NCBI RefSeq assembly: GCF_015712165.1 | Contig: NZ_JADPZX010000001.1 | Coordinates: 5,282,001-5,346,000, forward strand | Length of the DNA: 64,000 nucleotides | DNA from: Streptomyces spinoverrucosus | Lineage (GTDB): Bacteria; Actinomycetota; Actinomycetes; Streptomycetales; Streptomycetaceae | Direction of reading: 5' to 3' | Part shown: one piece after another, positions 48,369 to 56,918 of the stretch | Layout: the number at the start of each line of letters is the position of its first letter | Position numbering within the stretch: position 1 is the stretch's first letter | The notes under the pieces: model-generated | What the model was told of the DNA's origin: nothing | Seen by the model: only the letters and a program-made list of their open reading frames with translations | Database searches by the model: none | Made by a program: the position numbers and the translations under genes

Positions 48369-48398
48369 GGGCGAAGGTATGTGGGGGCTGCGGGCGCG

Positions 48399-49601
48399 TC
48401 AATGGGGTGCGCGGGAATTGAGCGTGATGAGGAGGGCGAGAGCCGCGGCGGCGATCGGTATGCCGTATCCGGTGACCGCCGACGCCCGCTCCACCGTCCA
48501 GCCGCCGAGTGCGCTGCCGCCCGCGATGCCGCCGAGGAGGGCGGTCACGGCGAGGGTCATGCCCTCATTGAGGCGGTCGGCGGGGGTGCGGTCCTGGACG
48601 AGCGCCATGGCGGTGACCATCGTCGGTGCGGTCGCCATGCCGGCGAGGAGGAGGGCGGGGGCGAGGGCGAGGAGGGAGGAGGTGACGACGGCGGCGAGGA
48701 GGGGGAGGGTCAGCAGGGCCGTCATGGCGGCCACACACCAGGGAAGACGGCGGTCGGCCGGTGCCTTGGGCTTCAGCGTGCCGAAAAGCAGTCCTGCCGC
48801 GCAGGAGCCCGCCGCCTGGAGGCCGAGCAGCACGCCCGCCGCCGTGCGGTGGCCCTGCGCGTCCGCGAACGCGATCGTCACCACCTCCGTCGCGCCGAAC
48901 ACCGCGCCCGTGGCCAGGAAGGCCGCGAGCAGCGACGGCATGCCGGGGGAGCGCAGCGGCGCACGGGCCTTCGTGCGGGGCGCGACGGGCGGTTCCGTGG
49001 CGCGCTGGGCGGTGAACAGGAACATGCCGGTGAGCAGCAGGACGCCCCCGACCAGCGTGCCCGCCTGGGGGAAGAACGTCCCGCAGAGGAAGGCCGCGAG
49101 CACCGGGCCCAGCATGAAGCACAGCTCGTCGGCGGCCTGTTCGAAGGAGTTGGCGGTGTGCAGGGCGTCGGTGTCGCCCTTGAGGAGGTGGGCCCAGCGG
49201 GCGCGCGACATGCCGCCGATGTTGGGGGTGGTGGCGGTGGCGGCGTACGCGGCGAAGAGGGTCCAGTCCGGGGCGTCGTAACGCAGACAGAGGAGCAGGG
49301 CCAGGCCGCCCAGCGCGGCGAGCACTGTGGCGGGGACGGCGACACGGGCTTGGCCGTGGCGGTCGATGAGGCGGGCGGTCCAGGGGGCGACCAGCGCGGT
49401 CGCGGCGAGGCCGGTCGCGGTGACGGCGCCGGCGAGGGCGTACGAGCCGCGGGAACCGGAGATCATCACGACCGCGCTCACGCTGAACATGCCCATGGGG
49501 AGGCGGGCGATGAGATTCCCGAGCGTGAAGGCGCGGGTGCCGGGGTGGGTGAACAGGCGTCGGTAGGGGTGGCGTTGGGCGCCGGTGGCGGATTGCGGCA
49601 T
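48399..49601 (-). CDS. MFS transporter
   Basis: 400 residues from ATG 49601. About twelve membrane segments in two halves, with the MFS loop 2-3 motif seen as APWTARLIDRHGQARV. The central loop (ATEPPVAPRTKARAPLRSP, about residues 200-218) is basic. Similar in type to sugar- or drug-efflux MFS proteins; substrate unknown. Divergent from a LysR regulator (83 bp between starts), which by position may control it. Confidence 0.85.
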   Translation of the reverse strand: MPQSATGAQRHPYRRLFTHPGTRAFTLGNLIARLPMGMFSVSAVVMISGSRGSYALAGAVTATGLAATALVAPWTARLIDRHGQARVAVPATVLAALGGLALLLCLRYDAPDWTLFAAYAATATTPNIGGMSRARWAHLLKGDTDALHTANSFEQAADELCFMLGPVLAAFLCGTFFPQAGTLVGGVLLLTGMFLFTAQRATEPPVAPRTKARAPLRSPGMPSLLAAFLATGAVFGATEVVTIAFADAQGHRTAAGVLLGLQAAGSCAAGLLFGTLKPKAPADRRLPWCVAAMTALLTLPLLAAVVTSSLLALAPALLLAGMATAPTMVTAMALVQDRTPADRLNEGMTLAVTALLGGIAGGSALGGWTVERASAVTGYGIPIAAAALALLITLNSRAPH

Positions 49602-49684
49602 GCGGCAACCGTCGCCCGTGGTCGATCAAGGGGTCCAACACCTTCTCGGTGCCGATTCACGCACCGCCGTTGTAAGTTCCCGTC

Positions 49685-50650
49685 ATGCCCGCACCCGCCC
49701 ACCTCGACCCCCGTCTGCTGCGCGCCTTCGTCACGGTCGCCGAGGAACTGCACTTCACCCGCGCCGCCACCCGCCTGTACGTCGCCCAGCAGGCACTGAG
49801 CAGGGATGTGCGGCGGCTGGAGCGGGAGTTGGGCACCGAGCTGTTCGTCCGGACGACCCGGCAGGTGACGTTGACGGCGGACGGGGAGCGGCTGGTGCCG
49901 TACGCCCGTCGGGTGCTCGCCGCGCAGGAGGCACTGCTCGCGGCCTTCGGGCAGGTCAGGCCCCTGCTCGTCGACCTGAACTCACCCGGCCTCGGCACTC
50001 CGCGCCGGGTGCTGCACCGGGCCCGCGAACTCGCCCCCGAGCACGAACTGATGGCCCGCTACGAGAGTGGGCTCACCGGCGCGGCGGGGGAGCTGCTGGC
50101 TGGGCGGATCGACGCGTCGTTCGGCCGGTTCGCGGGACTGGATCCGGCGCTGCGGCGGCAGTTGGCGCACCGGATCGTCCGTTATGAGCCGATGGCGATC
50201 GTGCTGCCGGAGGACCATCCGCTGGCGGCGCTGCGGGAGGTGCCGCTGGCCGCGCTGGCGGGCGAGACCGTGTATGCCGGGGCCGGGAATCCGCGCACGC
50301 CGGAGTGGACCGATCTCGCCCGGCGGCTGTTCGAGGGACGGGGCATCGAGATCGCGGCGCCCGCGCCGCTGGCGGTGGGTGTCGAGGAGTTCCAGCGCGT
50401 GATGGCCAGGACGCGCTGTCCGGTCCTCGCCGTGGTGGACTTCCCGCCCATGCCGGGAACGGTGGGGCGACGGCTGGTGGACCCCGTTCCGGTGTCGCCG
50501 GTGTCGCTGGTGTGGCGGAAAGGGGCGGCGCATCCGGGGCTGGAGGCACTGCGGCGGGCGGCCGACGAGGTCGGCCGGGAGGAGGGGTGGCTGCGGGTGC
50601 CGGACGGGGGGTGGATGCCGGAGGCGGACCGGCTTGCGTGCGGCGACTGA
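49685..50650 (+). CDS. LysR family transcriptional regulator
   Basis: 321 residues from ATG 49685. N-terminal winged helix (LLRAFVTVAEELHFTRAATRLYVAQQALSRDVRRLERELG, split by the family consensus at residues 10-48), then the effector-binding domain (residues about 90-300). Divergently transcribed from the MFS gene, the common LysR arrangement in which regulator and target share a promoter region. No clear T-N11-A box can be assigned in the 83-bp gap. Confidence 0.9.
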   Translation: MPAPAHLDPRLLRAFVTVAEELHFTRAATRLYVAQQALSRDVRRLERELGTELFVRTTRQVTLTADGERLVPYARRVLAAQEALLAAFGQVRPLLVDLNSPGLGTPRRVLHRARELAPEHELMARYESGLTGAAGELLAGRIDASFGRFAGLDPALRRQLAHRIVRYEPMAIVLPEDHPLAALREVPLAALAGETVYAGAGNPRTPEWTDLARRLFEGRGIEIAAPAPLAVGVEEFQRVMARTRCPVLAVVDFPPMPGTVGRRLVDPVPVSPVSLVWRKGAAHPGLEALRRAADEVGREEGWLRVPDGGWMPEADRLACGD

Positions 50651-50738
50651 GACGCCGACGGCTTCGGGAGCTGCTCTCCGCTCTGTGGCAGACTGCCCCG
50701 CGTTGCGCACGTGAACAGAGTGATCGGGGGGACTTCCG

Positions 50739-51503
50739 GTGAGTAAGCGTCAAGTGCGGGAGATGCTGCGGCTGATGGCGGCGGGAGGGCCGGTCGAGCT
50801 CACCAGTCCCATGGCGTCCGTGAAGAAGCTCGCGCGGCTGGCCTTCTTCGCCCAGCAGTTCGGGTACGAGTACGCCGACGCACGGCAGGCCGGGCGGCGG
50901 AACAACATGCTGGTGATGCTGATCATGCCTGACCCCAGCCCGGTCGGGCGGGCGCGGGCCGCGCAGAACTGGGCGCAGTATCCGAAGGCCGGCGACGGCG
51001 TCTCCCTGCCGCCGGTCGTCCCCGACGCCCTTGAGCTGCTGAAGGCCAGGATCACCTTCGACCTCACCGGCCGGCACTCCGAGAAGCAGCGGCTGGCGTA
51101 CGCGGCCCTCGCGGTCAGCGTCGGCAGTCTGGTGGTCGGGCTGAAGATCGGCGGCGACAGCGCCTTCCTGGTCGCCGGGCTCATGTGGGGCACCTGCCTG
51201 AGTCTGCTCGCCGTCGCCTTCACCATGGGACGTCGGCGCAACGCCAAGTACGCCGCCCGCCTCCAGGCCGCCGGGTTCACGCCGGTGACGGACGAGAACG
51301 GACGGCTGCGGTACCTGCCGCCGGGCGCGCGGACGCCGGGCAACCCGTACGCGAGCGGGCCGTACGGTGAGCCGGCGCCGGGGGCGCACGTCCCGCCGCC
51401 CGCGCCGGGGCCGCACGTCCCGCCGCCCGCGCCAGGACCGTACGCCCCCCAGCAGCCCCCCTCCCCGCAGCAGAACCCCCACTGGCAGCCGCCGCAGCAC
51501 TGA
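50739..51503 (+). CDS. Membrane protein with Pro-rich tail, unknown function
   Basis: 254 residues from GTG 50739, which follows GGGGGGAC. Residues 1-115 are soluble and basic/helical. Two adjacent membrane helices lie at about 121-165 (YAALAVSVGSLVVGL and AFLVAGLMWGTCLSLLAVAF), followed by GRRRNAKYAARLQAAGFTPV and a Pro-rich tail of about 65 residues. The tail includes HVPPPAPGP twice, encoded by two 27-bp tandem copies at 51387-51440. I do not recognise the family. It stands between the LysR gene and narK with no clear partner. Confidence 0.72.
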   Translation: MSKRQVREMLRLMAAGGPVELTSPMASVKKLARLAFFAQQFGYEYADARQAGRRNNMLVMLIMPDPSPVGRARAAQNWAQYPKAGDGVSLPPVVPDALELLKARITFDLTGRHSEKQRLAYAALAVSVGSLVVGLKIGGDSAFLVAGLMWGTCLSLLAVAFTMGRRRNAKYAARLQAAGFTPVTDENGRLRYLPPGARTPGNPYASGPYGEPAPGAHVPPPAPGPHVPPPAPGPYAPQQPPSPQQNPHWQPPQH

Positions 51504-51563
51504 CGCACCGCTCCACCGGCCGGGGCGACCTCTCATCCCGTCCCCGCCCGGGGTGAGAGCAAA

Positions 51564-51600
51564 GTTCCTTTCCGGTCACCCACCGCCACAGACCGGAAAC
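51564..51600 (+). promoter_or_regulatory. Candidate GlnR/NnaR site upstream of narK
   Basis: GTTCC (51564), GTCAC (51575) and GAAAC (51596) occur at roughly 11-bp multiples in the 168-bp gap before narK, resembling the GlnR half-site series GTnAC/GAAAC. Known: GlnR and NnaR jointly activate narK in S. coelicolor. The match is partial. Confidence 0.4.
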
Positions 51601-51671
51601 GCGCCCTCCATACCTTCGGGACTCAGCCACTGAAGAGCAGCACCACCGAGCCCGGAGCACCTGGAGGCGTC

Positions 51672-53057
51672 ATGACAGCCCCGAGTACAGCCCCCGCATC
51701 CAGTAGCAGGTCAGGCCGCTGGATCGAGCACTGGGACCCGGAGGACGAGAACTTCTGGAAGGAGACCGGGGAGAAGGTCGCCCGCCGGAACCTGATCTTC
51801 TCCGTCCTCTCCGAGCACATCGGGTTCTCGATCTGGACCCTGTGGTCGGTCATGGTGCTGTTCATGGGCCCGGAGTACGGCCTCACCCCGGCCGACAAGT
51901 TCGTCCTGGTGTCGATGGCCACGCTGGTCGGCGCGATCGTCCGCGTCCCCTACACCTTCGCCGTCGCGATCTTCGGCGGGCGGAACTGGACGATCATCTC
52001 GGCGAGCCTGCTCCTCGTCCCCACCATCGCCGCCTTCGTCGTGATGGAGCCGGGGACCTCGTTCACCACGTTCCTGATCTGCGCGATGCTCACCGGCGTC
52101 GGCGGCGGCAACTTCGCCTCCTCCATGACCAACATCAACGCCTTCTTCCCGCTGCGCAAGAAGGGCTGGGCCCTGGGCCTGAACGCCGGTGGCGGCAACA
52201 TCGGCGTACCGGTGATGCAACTCGTCGGCCTGGCCGTGATCGGTGCGAGTGGTGGGCCGCGGCTGCTGCTCGGTATCTACATCCCGCTGATCGTCGTCGC
52301 CGCCGTGCTCGCCGCGCTGTACATGGACAACATCGCCTCCCTCAAGAACGACTCCGGCGCCGCCAAGGAGGCCGTGCGGGCCGGCCACACCTGGATCATG
52401 TCCTTCCTCTACATCGGCACCTTCGGCTCGTTCATCGGCTACAGCTTCGCCTTCGGGCTGGTGCTCCAGACGCAGTTCGGGCGTACGCCGCTGCAGGCCG
52501 CGTACGTCACCTTCATCGGCCCGCTGCTGGGCTCGCTGATCCGGCCGGTGGGCGGCGCGCTCGCCGACAAGTACGGCGGCGCGAAGATCACGCTGTGGAA
52601 CTACGTCGCCATGGCCGCCGCCACCGGCGTGATCATCCTGGCGAGCATGCGGGAATCGCTGCCGCTGTTCACGGCCGCCTTCATCGCGCTGTTCGTGCTG
52701 AGCGGCATCGGCAACGGGTCGACGTACAAGATGATCCCCGGCATCTTCCAGAACAAGGCCCTCGCCATGGGCCTCGAAGGGGAGGCGGCCGCGGCCTACG
52801 GGCGCCGGCTGTCCGGGGCGTCCATGGGGCTGATCGGCGCGGTGGGCGCGCTCGGCGGGCTCGGGATCAACCTCGCCTTCCGGCAGTCGTTCCTGAGCGT
52901 GGGCTCCGGCACCGCAGCGTTCGTCGCCTTCCTCGTCTTCTACGGTCTCTGCTTCGCGGTCACCTGGGCCGTATACCTTCGCCGCCCGGCCGGCCCGGTT
53001 CCGGCCACCCAGGCCACCACCGAGGCGAAGCCGCAGCTCAGTTACGCCGAGGTGTGA
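51672..53057 (+). CDS. narK: Nitrate/nitrite MFS transporter NarK
   Basis: 461 residues from ATG 51672. Nitrate-nitrite porter branch of the MFS: about 12 membrane helices. It has the nitrate signature in helix 5 (FASSMTNINAFFP and WALGLNAGGGNIGV) and the N-terminal EHWDPEDENFW segment typical of actinobacterial NarK. It imports or exchanges nitrate/nitrite. The regulator NnaR is encoded next, after a 13-bp terminator. Ribosome site CTGGAGGCGTC. Confidence 0.93.
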   Translation: MTAPSTAPASSSRSGRWIEHWDPEDENFWKETGEKVARRNLIFSVLSEHIGFSIWTLWSVMVLFMGPEYGLTPADKFVLVSMATLVGAIVRVPYTFAVAIFGGRNWTIISASLLLVPTIAAFVVMEPGTSFTTFLICAMLTGVGGGNFASSMTNINAFFPLRKKGWALGLNAGGGNIGVPVMQLVGLAVIGASGGPRLLLGIYIPLIVVAAVLAALYMDNIASLKNDSGAAKEAVRAGHTWIMSFLYIGTFGSFIGYSFAFGLVLQTQFGRTPLQAAYVTFIGPLLGSLIRPVGGALADKYGGAKITLWNYVAMAAATGVIILASMRESLPLFTAAFIALFVLSGIGNGSTYKMIPGIFQNKALAMGLEGEAAAAYGRRLSGASMGLIGAVGALGGLGINLAFRQSFLSVGSGTAAFVAFLVFYGLCFAVTWAVYLRRPAGPVPATQATTEAKPQLSYAEV

Positions 53058-53082
53058 CGTAACACCGTCGACATCAAGCCGA

Positions 53083-53116
53083 ACCGAGCCTGTCACGAGC
53101 CGTTGACAGGCTCGGT
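53083..53116 (+). terminator. Terminator after narK
   Basis: Perfect 13-bp stem, arms ACCGAGCCTGTCA (53083-53095) and TGACAGGCTCGGT (53104-53116), 8-nt loop. Confidence 0.88.
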
Positions 53117-53160
53117 CGCATGTAGGTGCAAACGACTCGAGTGCGGGACGAGAGTTAGGT

Positions 53161-54333
53161 ATGGACGAGCAACAGCGCAGGCCGGAAAAAGCAGAGCGGG
53201 GGGCGGAGCACGGGCCCCTCGCCGGGTTCACCGTGGGCGTGACGGCGGCACGCCGGGCCGATGAGCTCGGGGCGCTGCTCCAGCGGCGTGGTGCTGCCGT
53301 TCTGCACGCGCCCGCGCTGCGTATCGTGCCGCTCGCCGACGACAGTGAGCTGCTGGCCGCCACCAAGGAGCTGCTCGACCGGGTGCCGGACGTGGTGGTG
53401 GCGACGACCGCGATCGGGTTCCGGGGCTGGATCGAGGCCGCCGACGGGTGGGGGCTCGGGGAGGCGCTGCTGGACCGGCTGCGGGGCGTGGAGCTGCTCG
53501 CCCGTGGACCGAAGGTGAAGGGCGCGGTCCGGGCCGCGGGGCTTACGGAGGACTGGTCGCCGTCCTCCGAATCCATGGCCGAGGTGCTCGACCGGCTGCT
53601 GGAGGAGGGCGTCGAGGGGCGGCGGATCGCCGTCCAGTTGCACGGTGAGCCGCTGCCCGGGTTCGTGGAGTCGCTCCGGGCGGGCGGGGCCGAGGTCGTC
53701 GGCGTGCCCGTCTACCGGTGGATGCCGCCGGAGGATCTCTCGCCCGTGGACCGGCTGCTGGACGCCACGGTCTCGCGCGGCGTCGACGCGCTGACCTTCA
53801 CCAGCGCGCCCGCCGCCGCGTCGCTGCTGTCCCGGGCCGAGGAGCGGGGGCAGCTGGCGGAACTGCTCGCCGCACTCCACCACGACGTGCTGCCGGCCTG
53901 CGTCGGCCCGGTCACCGCGCTGCCGTTGCAGGCCCGCGGCATCGACACCGTCCAGCCCGAACGCTTCCGGCTCGGTCCCCTCGTCCAGCTCCTCTGTCAG
54001 GAACTGCCCGCCCGGGCACGCTCGTTGCCCATCGCCGGGCATCGGGTGGAGATCCGGGGCCATGCGGTCCTGGTGGACGGCGAGCTGAAACCGGTGCCGC
54101 CCGCCGGTATGTCCCTCCTGCGCGCTCTCTCCCGCCGTCCTGGCTGGGTGGTCGCCCGCGCGGAGCTCCTGCGGGCGTTGCCGGGCGCGGGCCGGGACGA
54201 ACACGCGGTCGAAACAGCGATGGCCCGCCTGCGCACGGCCCTCGGGGCACCGAAGCTGATCCAGACGGTGGTGAAGCGGGGGTACCGGCTGGCACTGGAT
54301 CCGGCGGCGGACGCGAAGTACGCGGACGTCTGA
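53161..54333 (+). CDS. nnaR: NnaR: uroporphyrinogen-III synthase-like / winged-helix regulator
   Basis: 390 residues from ATG 53161. Residues about 20-265 have the HemD (uroporphyrinogen-III synthase) fold: FTVGVTAARRADELGALLQRRGAAVLHAP, GPVTALPLQARGI. Residues about 280-385 are an OmpR-type winged helix (VEIRGHAVLVDGELKPVPPAG; LSRRPGWVVARAELLRALPG; RTALGAPKLIQTVVKRGYRL). Known: S. coelicolor NnaR, of this architecture, co-activates nitrate assimilation genes with GlnR. Adjacency to narK supports the name. Whether the HemD part is catalytic or senses a tetrapyrrole is unknown. Confidence 0.92.
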   Translation: MDEQQRRPEKAERGAEHGPLAGFTVGVTAARRADELGALLQRRGAAVLHAPALRIVPLADDSELLAATKELLDRVPDVVVATTAIGFRGWIEAADGWGLGEALLDRLRGVELLARGPKVKGAVRAAGLTEDWSPSSESMAEVLDRLLEEGVEGRRIAVQLHGEPLPGFVESLRAGGAEVVGVPVYRWMPPEDLSPVDRLLDATVSRGVDALTFTSAPAAASLLSRAEERGQLAELLAALHHDVLPACVGPVTALPLQARGIDTVQPERFRLGPLVQLLCQELPARARSLPIAGHRVEIRGHAVLVDGELKPVPPAGMSLLRALSRRPGWVVARAELLRALPGAGRDEHAVETAMARLRTALGAPKLIQTVVKRGYRLALDPAADAKYADV

Positions 54334-54518
54334 GGCGGCGGCGTAAGCCGGCCCTGGCACGGTCGGCCGCGAGGTCATGGCGTGGGCGTGGGAGGACCCC
54401 GGCCCGTGCCATCCGGTACGCGGCCTTCCGGTCGTCGATCAGGGCGTGCACTGTGGGAGGGAACGGTTCCTCAGGACCGCGGAACCCCTCTCCGGTGACC
54501 CCAAGGCGGTGGCGCGCG

Positions 54519-55112
54519 ATGGCACTGGGCACGGCTCCTGCCCCCTACGAGCTGCGGTTCGACGCCGGGCGGGTCTGTCTGGACCTGCTCGCGACCACCC
54601 ATCCCTCGGAACGGCTCTGCACAGTCGAGGCGTTGCGGGCCTGGATCGCCGGTTCGGGGCTCGTCCCGCCGAGCACCCCGCTCGCGCACGCCGACGGCTC
54701 CTGGCTGGTGGACGTACACGAACTGCGTCGGCACGTCGGCCAGTTGGTGCACGGCAGCCCGGCGTCCGCGACACCGTCGTACGAACACGCCCTCGCCCGC
54801 GTCAACGAGCTCGCCCGCACCGCACCCCCGGCGCCCCGCGCCCGGCGCGGCCAGGACGGCGCACTGGTCAGGGAGTTGGAGGGGCCCCCGGCGTGCGCCG
54901 CGCTGCTCGGCGCGATCGCGCGGGACGCCGTGGAGTTGCTCACCGATCCCGTCGCGCGGGCGAGCCTGCGGCAGTGCGCGGGGGACAACTGCCCCATCGT
55001 GTACCTCGACAGCTCCCGGGGCCGGCGCAGGCGCTGGTGTTCCAGTGAGGTGTGCGGGAACCGGGAACGGGTGGCCCGGCACCGCCGTCGTGCGGCACTT
55101 TCGCGAGACTGA
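54519..55112 (+). CDS. CGNR zinc finger domain protein
   Basis: 197 residues from ATG 54519. N-terminal ABATE-type domain (YELRFDAGRVCLDLLATTH), C-terminal CGNR zinc finger with Cys residues in LRQCAGDNCPIVYLD and WCSSEVCGNRERVARHRRR. Known: such proteins are putative stress-response transcription regulators. The frame stays open upstream into nnaR but the upstream 185 bp contain no better start. It is followed by an inverted repeat and the ECF sigma gene. Confidence 0.85.
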   Translation: MALGTAPAPYELRFDAGRVCLDLLATTHPSERLCTVEALRAWIAGSGLVPPSTPLAHADGSWLVDVHELRRHVGQLVHGSPASATPSYEHALARVNELARTAPPAPRARRGQDGALVRELEGPPACAALLGAIARDAVELLTDPVARASLRQCAGDNCPIVYLDSSRGRRRRWCSSEVCGNRERVARHRRRAALSRD

Positions 55113-55150
55113 CGGTCCGTTATGCGGCTTGTGCGAAACCGTCGTTCCTC

Positions 55151-55173
55151 GTTGTCGAAGTGATTTCGACAAC
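55151..55173. promoter_or_regulatory. 9-bp inverted repeat between CGNR and sigma genes
   Basis: GTTGTCGAA (55151-55159) and TTCGACAAC (55165-55173) around GTGAT. The A/T content and short spacer look more like an operator dyad than a terminator. It lies 213 bp before the sigma-factor start. Confidence 0.5.
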
Positions 55174-55385
55174 ACGCCGTTTCAGACTTCGGGCACCGTT
55201 CCGCCGTGACGATCTTGCCGGTGTGGCGGAAATGTGAAGGCGGAGCGGGGGGAATGTGTACCCATGTCCCTCTCGTCACGCCACTTCAAAGAAAACTGTC
55301 ACCTCGGTTTGAACACTCAACGCCCCCTGTCCGTACCCCGTGTCGAGCGACCGACTGGGGGAACCCCCGGACACCGGAGGTGGGC

Positions 55386-55964
55386 GTGCGCAAGGATGCG
55401 GCCGTGGCCAATGAACGTGGATCGAGGGCCCGACATCGCATGTCTTCACAGCCCTCGGAACCTGACGAGGAGCTGATGCGTGCCCTGTACCAGGAGCACG
55501 CCGGGCCCCTGCTCGCGTATGTCCTGCGCCTGGTCGCCGGAGACCGGCAGCGTGCCGAGGACGTCGTGCAGGAGACGCTCATCCGTGCCTGGAAGAACGC
55601 CGGTCAGCTCAACCGAGCGACCGGATCGGTACGCCCCTGGCTGGTGACGGTCGCCCGGCGCATCGTCATCGACGGCCACCGCAGCCGGCAGGCCCGGCCG
55701 CAGGAGGTCGACCCGTCGCCGCTGGAGGTCATCCCCGCGGAGGACGAGATCGACAAGGCGCTGTGGCTGATGACGCTGTCGGACGCGCTCGACGACCTGA
55801 CCCCGGCCCACCGGGAGGTGCTCGTCGAGACGTACTTCAAGGGGCGTACCGTCAATGAGGCGGCAGAGACCCTGGGGATACCGAGTGGCACCGTGCGTTC
55901 CCGGGTGTTCTACGCCCTGCGTTCGATGAAGCTGGCACTGGAGGAGCGGGGGGTGACGGCGTGA
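55386..55964 (+). CDS. ECF RNA polymerase sigma factor
   Basis: 192 residues from GTG 55386, chosen for GGAGG at 55376-55380; GTG 55404 and ATG 55440 ('MSSQPSEPDEEL') are alternatives. Region 2 (LYQEHAGPLLAYVLRLVAGDRQRAEDVVQETLIRAW, about residues 32-67) and region 4 (LTPAHREVLVETYFKGRTVNEAAETLGIPSGTVRSRVFYALR, about 136-178) are both complete. The stop overlaps the anti-sigma start (GTGA), so the pair is translationally coupled. The signal is sensed through the anti-sigma. A leader of 273 bp lies upstream. Confidence 0.93.
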   Translation: MRKDAAVANERGSRARHRMSSQPSEPDEELMRALYQEHAGPLLAYVLRLVAGDRQRAEDVVQETLIRAWKNAGQLNRATGSVRPWLVTVARRIVIDGHRSRQARPQEVDPSPLEVIPAEDEIDKALWLMTLSDALDDLTPAHREVLVETYFKGRTVNEAAETLGIPSGTVRSRVFYALRSMKLALEERGVTA

Positions 55965-56782
55965 TGAACACATACGGGGGATACGGAGCGGGGGGTCCGG
56001 GTATGTCTGGCCCCATGCAGGGATCAACGGGCCCGAACGAACACGAGACCGTCGGCGCCTACGCCCTCGGAATCCTCGACGACGCCGAAGCAACCGCTTT
56101 CGAGGCCCATCTCGCGACCTGCGAGTGGTGCGCGCAGCAACTCGACGAGCTCGCCGGGATGGAACCGATGCTGGCCGCGCTCGCCGACCTGCCCGGCACC
56201 GGCACGCCCTCGATCGGCGAGTCGCTGTCCGCCAAGCCGAGCCCACGGCTGGCGGAGAAGCTGGTCGACGAGGTCGCCGAACGCCGGGCCCAGAAGCGCC
56301 GCCGCAGCATGTACATGGTCGCGGCCGCGGCCGCGCTGATCGTCGGCGGCCCGCTGGTCTCCGTCGCGGCGACCGGCGGTGACGAGTCCGGCGGCGGCAA
56401 CCCGACGGTCCTGGCCGCCAGCCCGGCCCAGGAGGCCTTCAAGAAGATGCCCGACCGGGTCACGGCGACCGACCCCAAGACCGACGTCAGCGCCACCGTG
56501 GCCATGCAGGAGAAGGCCTGGGGCACCGACGCGGTCCTGGAGCTGAAGAACGTCAAGGGCCCCGAGAAGTGCTCGCTGATCGCCGTCGGCAAGAACGGCG
56601 AGCGCGAGACGCTCAGCAACTGGTCCGTCCCGAACTGGGGCTACGGCCTGCCGAACGCCACCTCGGAGCAGGGCAAGAACCCGCTCTACATCCAGGGCGG
56701 CGCCGCCTTCTCCCCGAACGAGATCGACCACTTCGAGGTCATGACCTTCGACGGAGAGCTGCTGGTGGAGATCGACGCGTAA
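55961..56782 (+). CDS. Zinc-type membrane anti-sigma factor
   Basis: 273 residues from GTG 55961 (ATG 55964 also possible). N-terminal ZAS domain with HxxxCxxC (HLATCEWC) at about residues 47-54, then one membrane helix (MYMVAAAAALIVGGPLVS) near residue 118 and an outer domain of about 140 residues (KKMPDRVTATDP ... FEVMTFDGELLVEIDA). Known: such proteins hold the partner ECF sigma at the membrane until the outer or redox signal releases it. A strong terminator follows. Confidence 0.9.
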   Translation: MMNTYGGYGAGGPGMSGPMQGSTGPNEHETVGAYALGILDDAEATAFEAHLATCEWCAQQLDELAGMEPMLAALADLPGTGTPSIGESLSAKPSPRLAEKLVDEVAERRAQKRRRSMYMVAAAAALIVGGPLVSVAATGGDESGGGNPTVLAASPAQEAFKKMPDRVTATDPKTDVSATVAMQEKAWGTDAVLELKNVKGPEKCSLIAVGKNGERETLSNWSVPNWGYGLPNATSEQGKNPLYIQGGAAFSPNEIDHFEVMTFDGELLVEIDA

Positions 56783-56814
56783 GCGGCCACGACGGCCGCA
56801 ACCACTTACGACAC

Positions 56815-56850
56815 GAGCCCCGGGTCCGCCAGGTAACGGACCCGGGGCTC
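56815..56850 (+). terminator. Terminator after the sigma/anti-sigma operon
   Basis: Perfect 14-bp stem, arms GAGCCCCGGGTCCG (56815-56828) and CGGACCCGGGGCTC (56837-56850), loop CCAGGTAA. Confidence 0.88.
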
Positions 56851-56865
56851 ATACGTAGCCTTCAG

Positions 56866-56917
56866 GGGCCCCCTTCGCGTACGGTGGACGGCTGCCCAGC
56901 ACGTCAGAAGGGGGCCC
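56866..56917 (+). promoter_or_regulatory. Long-range inverted repeat sequestering the helicase ribosome-binding site
   Basis: GGGCCCCCTTC (56866-56876) is the perfect complement of GAAGGGGGCCC (56907-56917); the latter contains the Shine-Dalgarno sequence and ends 1 bp before the GTG start at 56919. Any transcript starting upstream of 56866 could hide its own ribosome site in an 11-bp stem with a 30-nt loop. Confidence 0.6.
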
Positions 56918-56918
56918 G

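Noticed and set aside
56783..56918. Rifamycin-associated element upstream of the HelD-like gene
   Set aside because: I looked for the GGGGCTTGC/GCAAGCCCC type dyad that marks HelR genes and did not see it; the dyads present are a terminator and the ribosome-site repeat.
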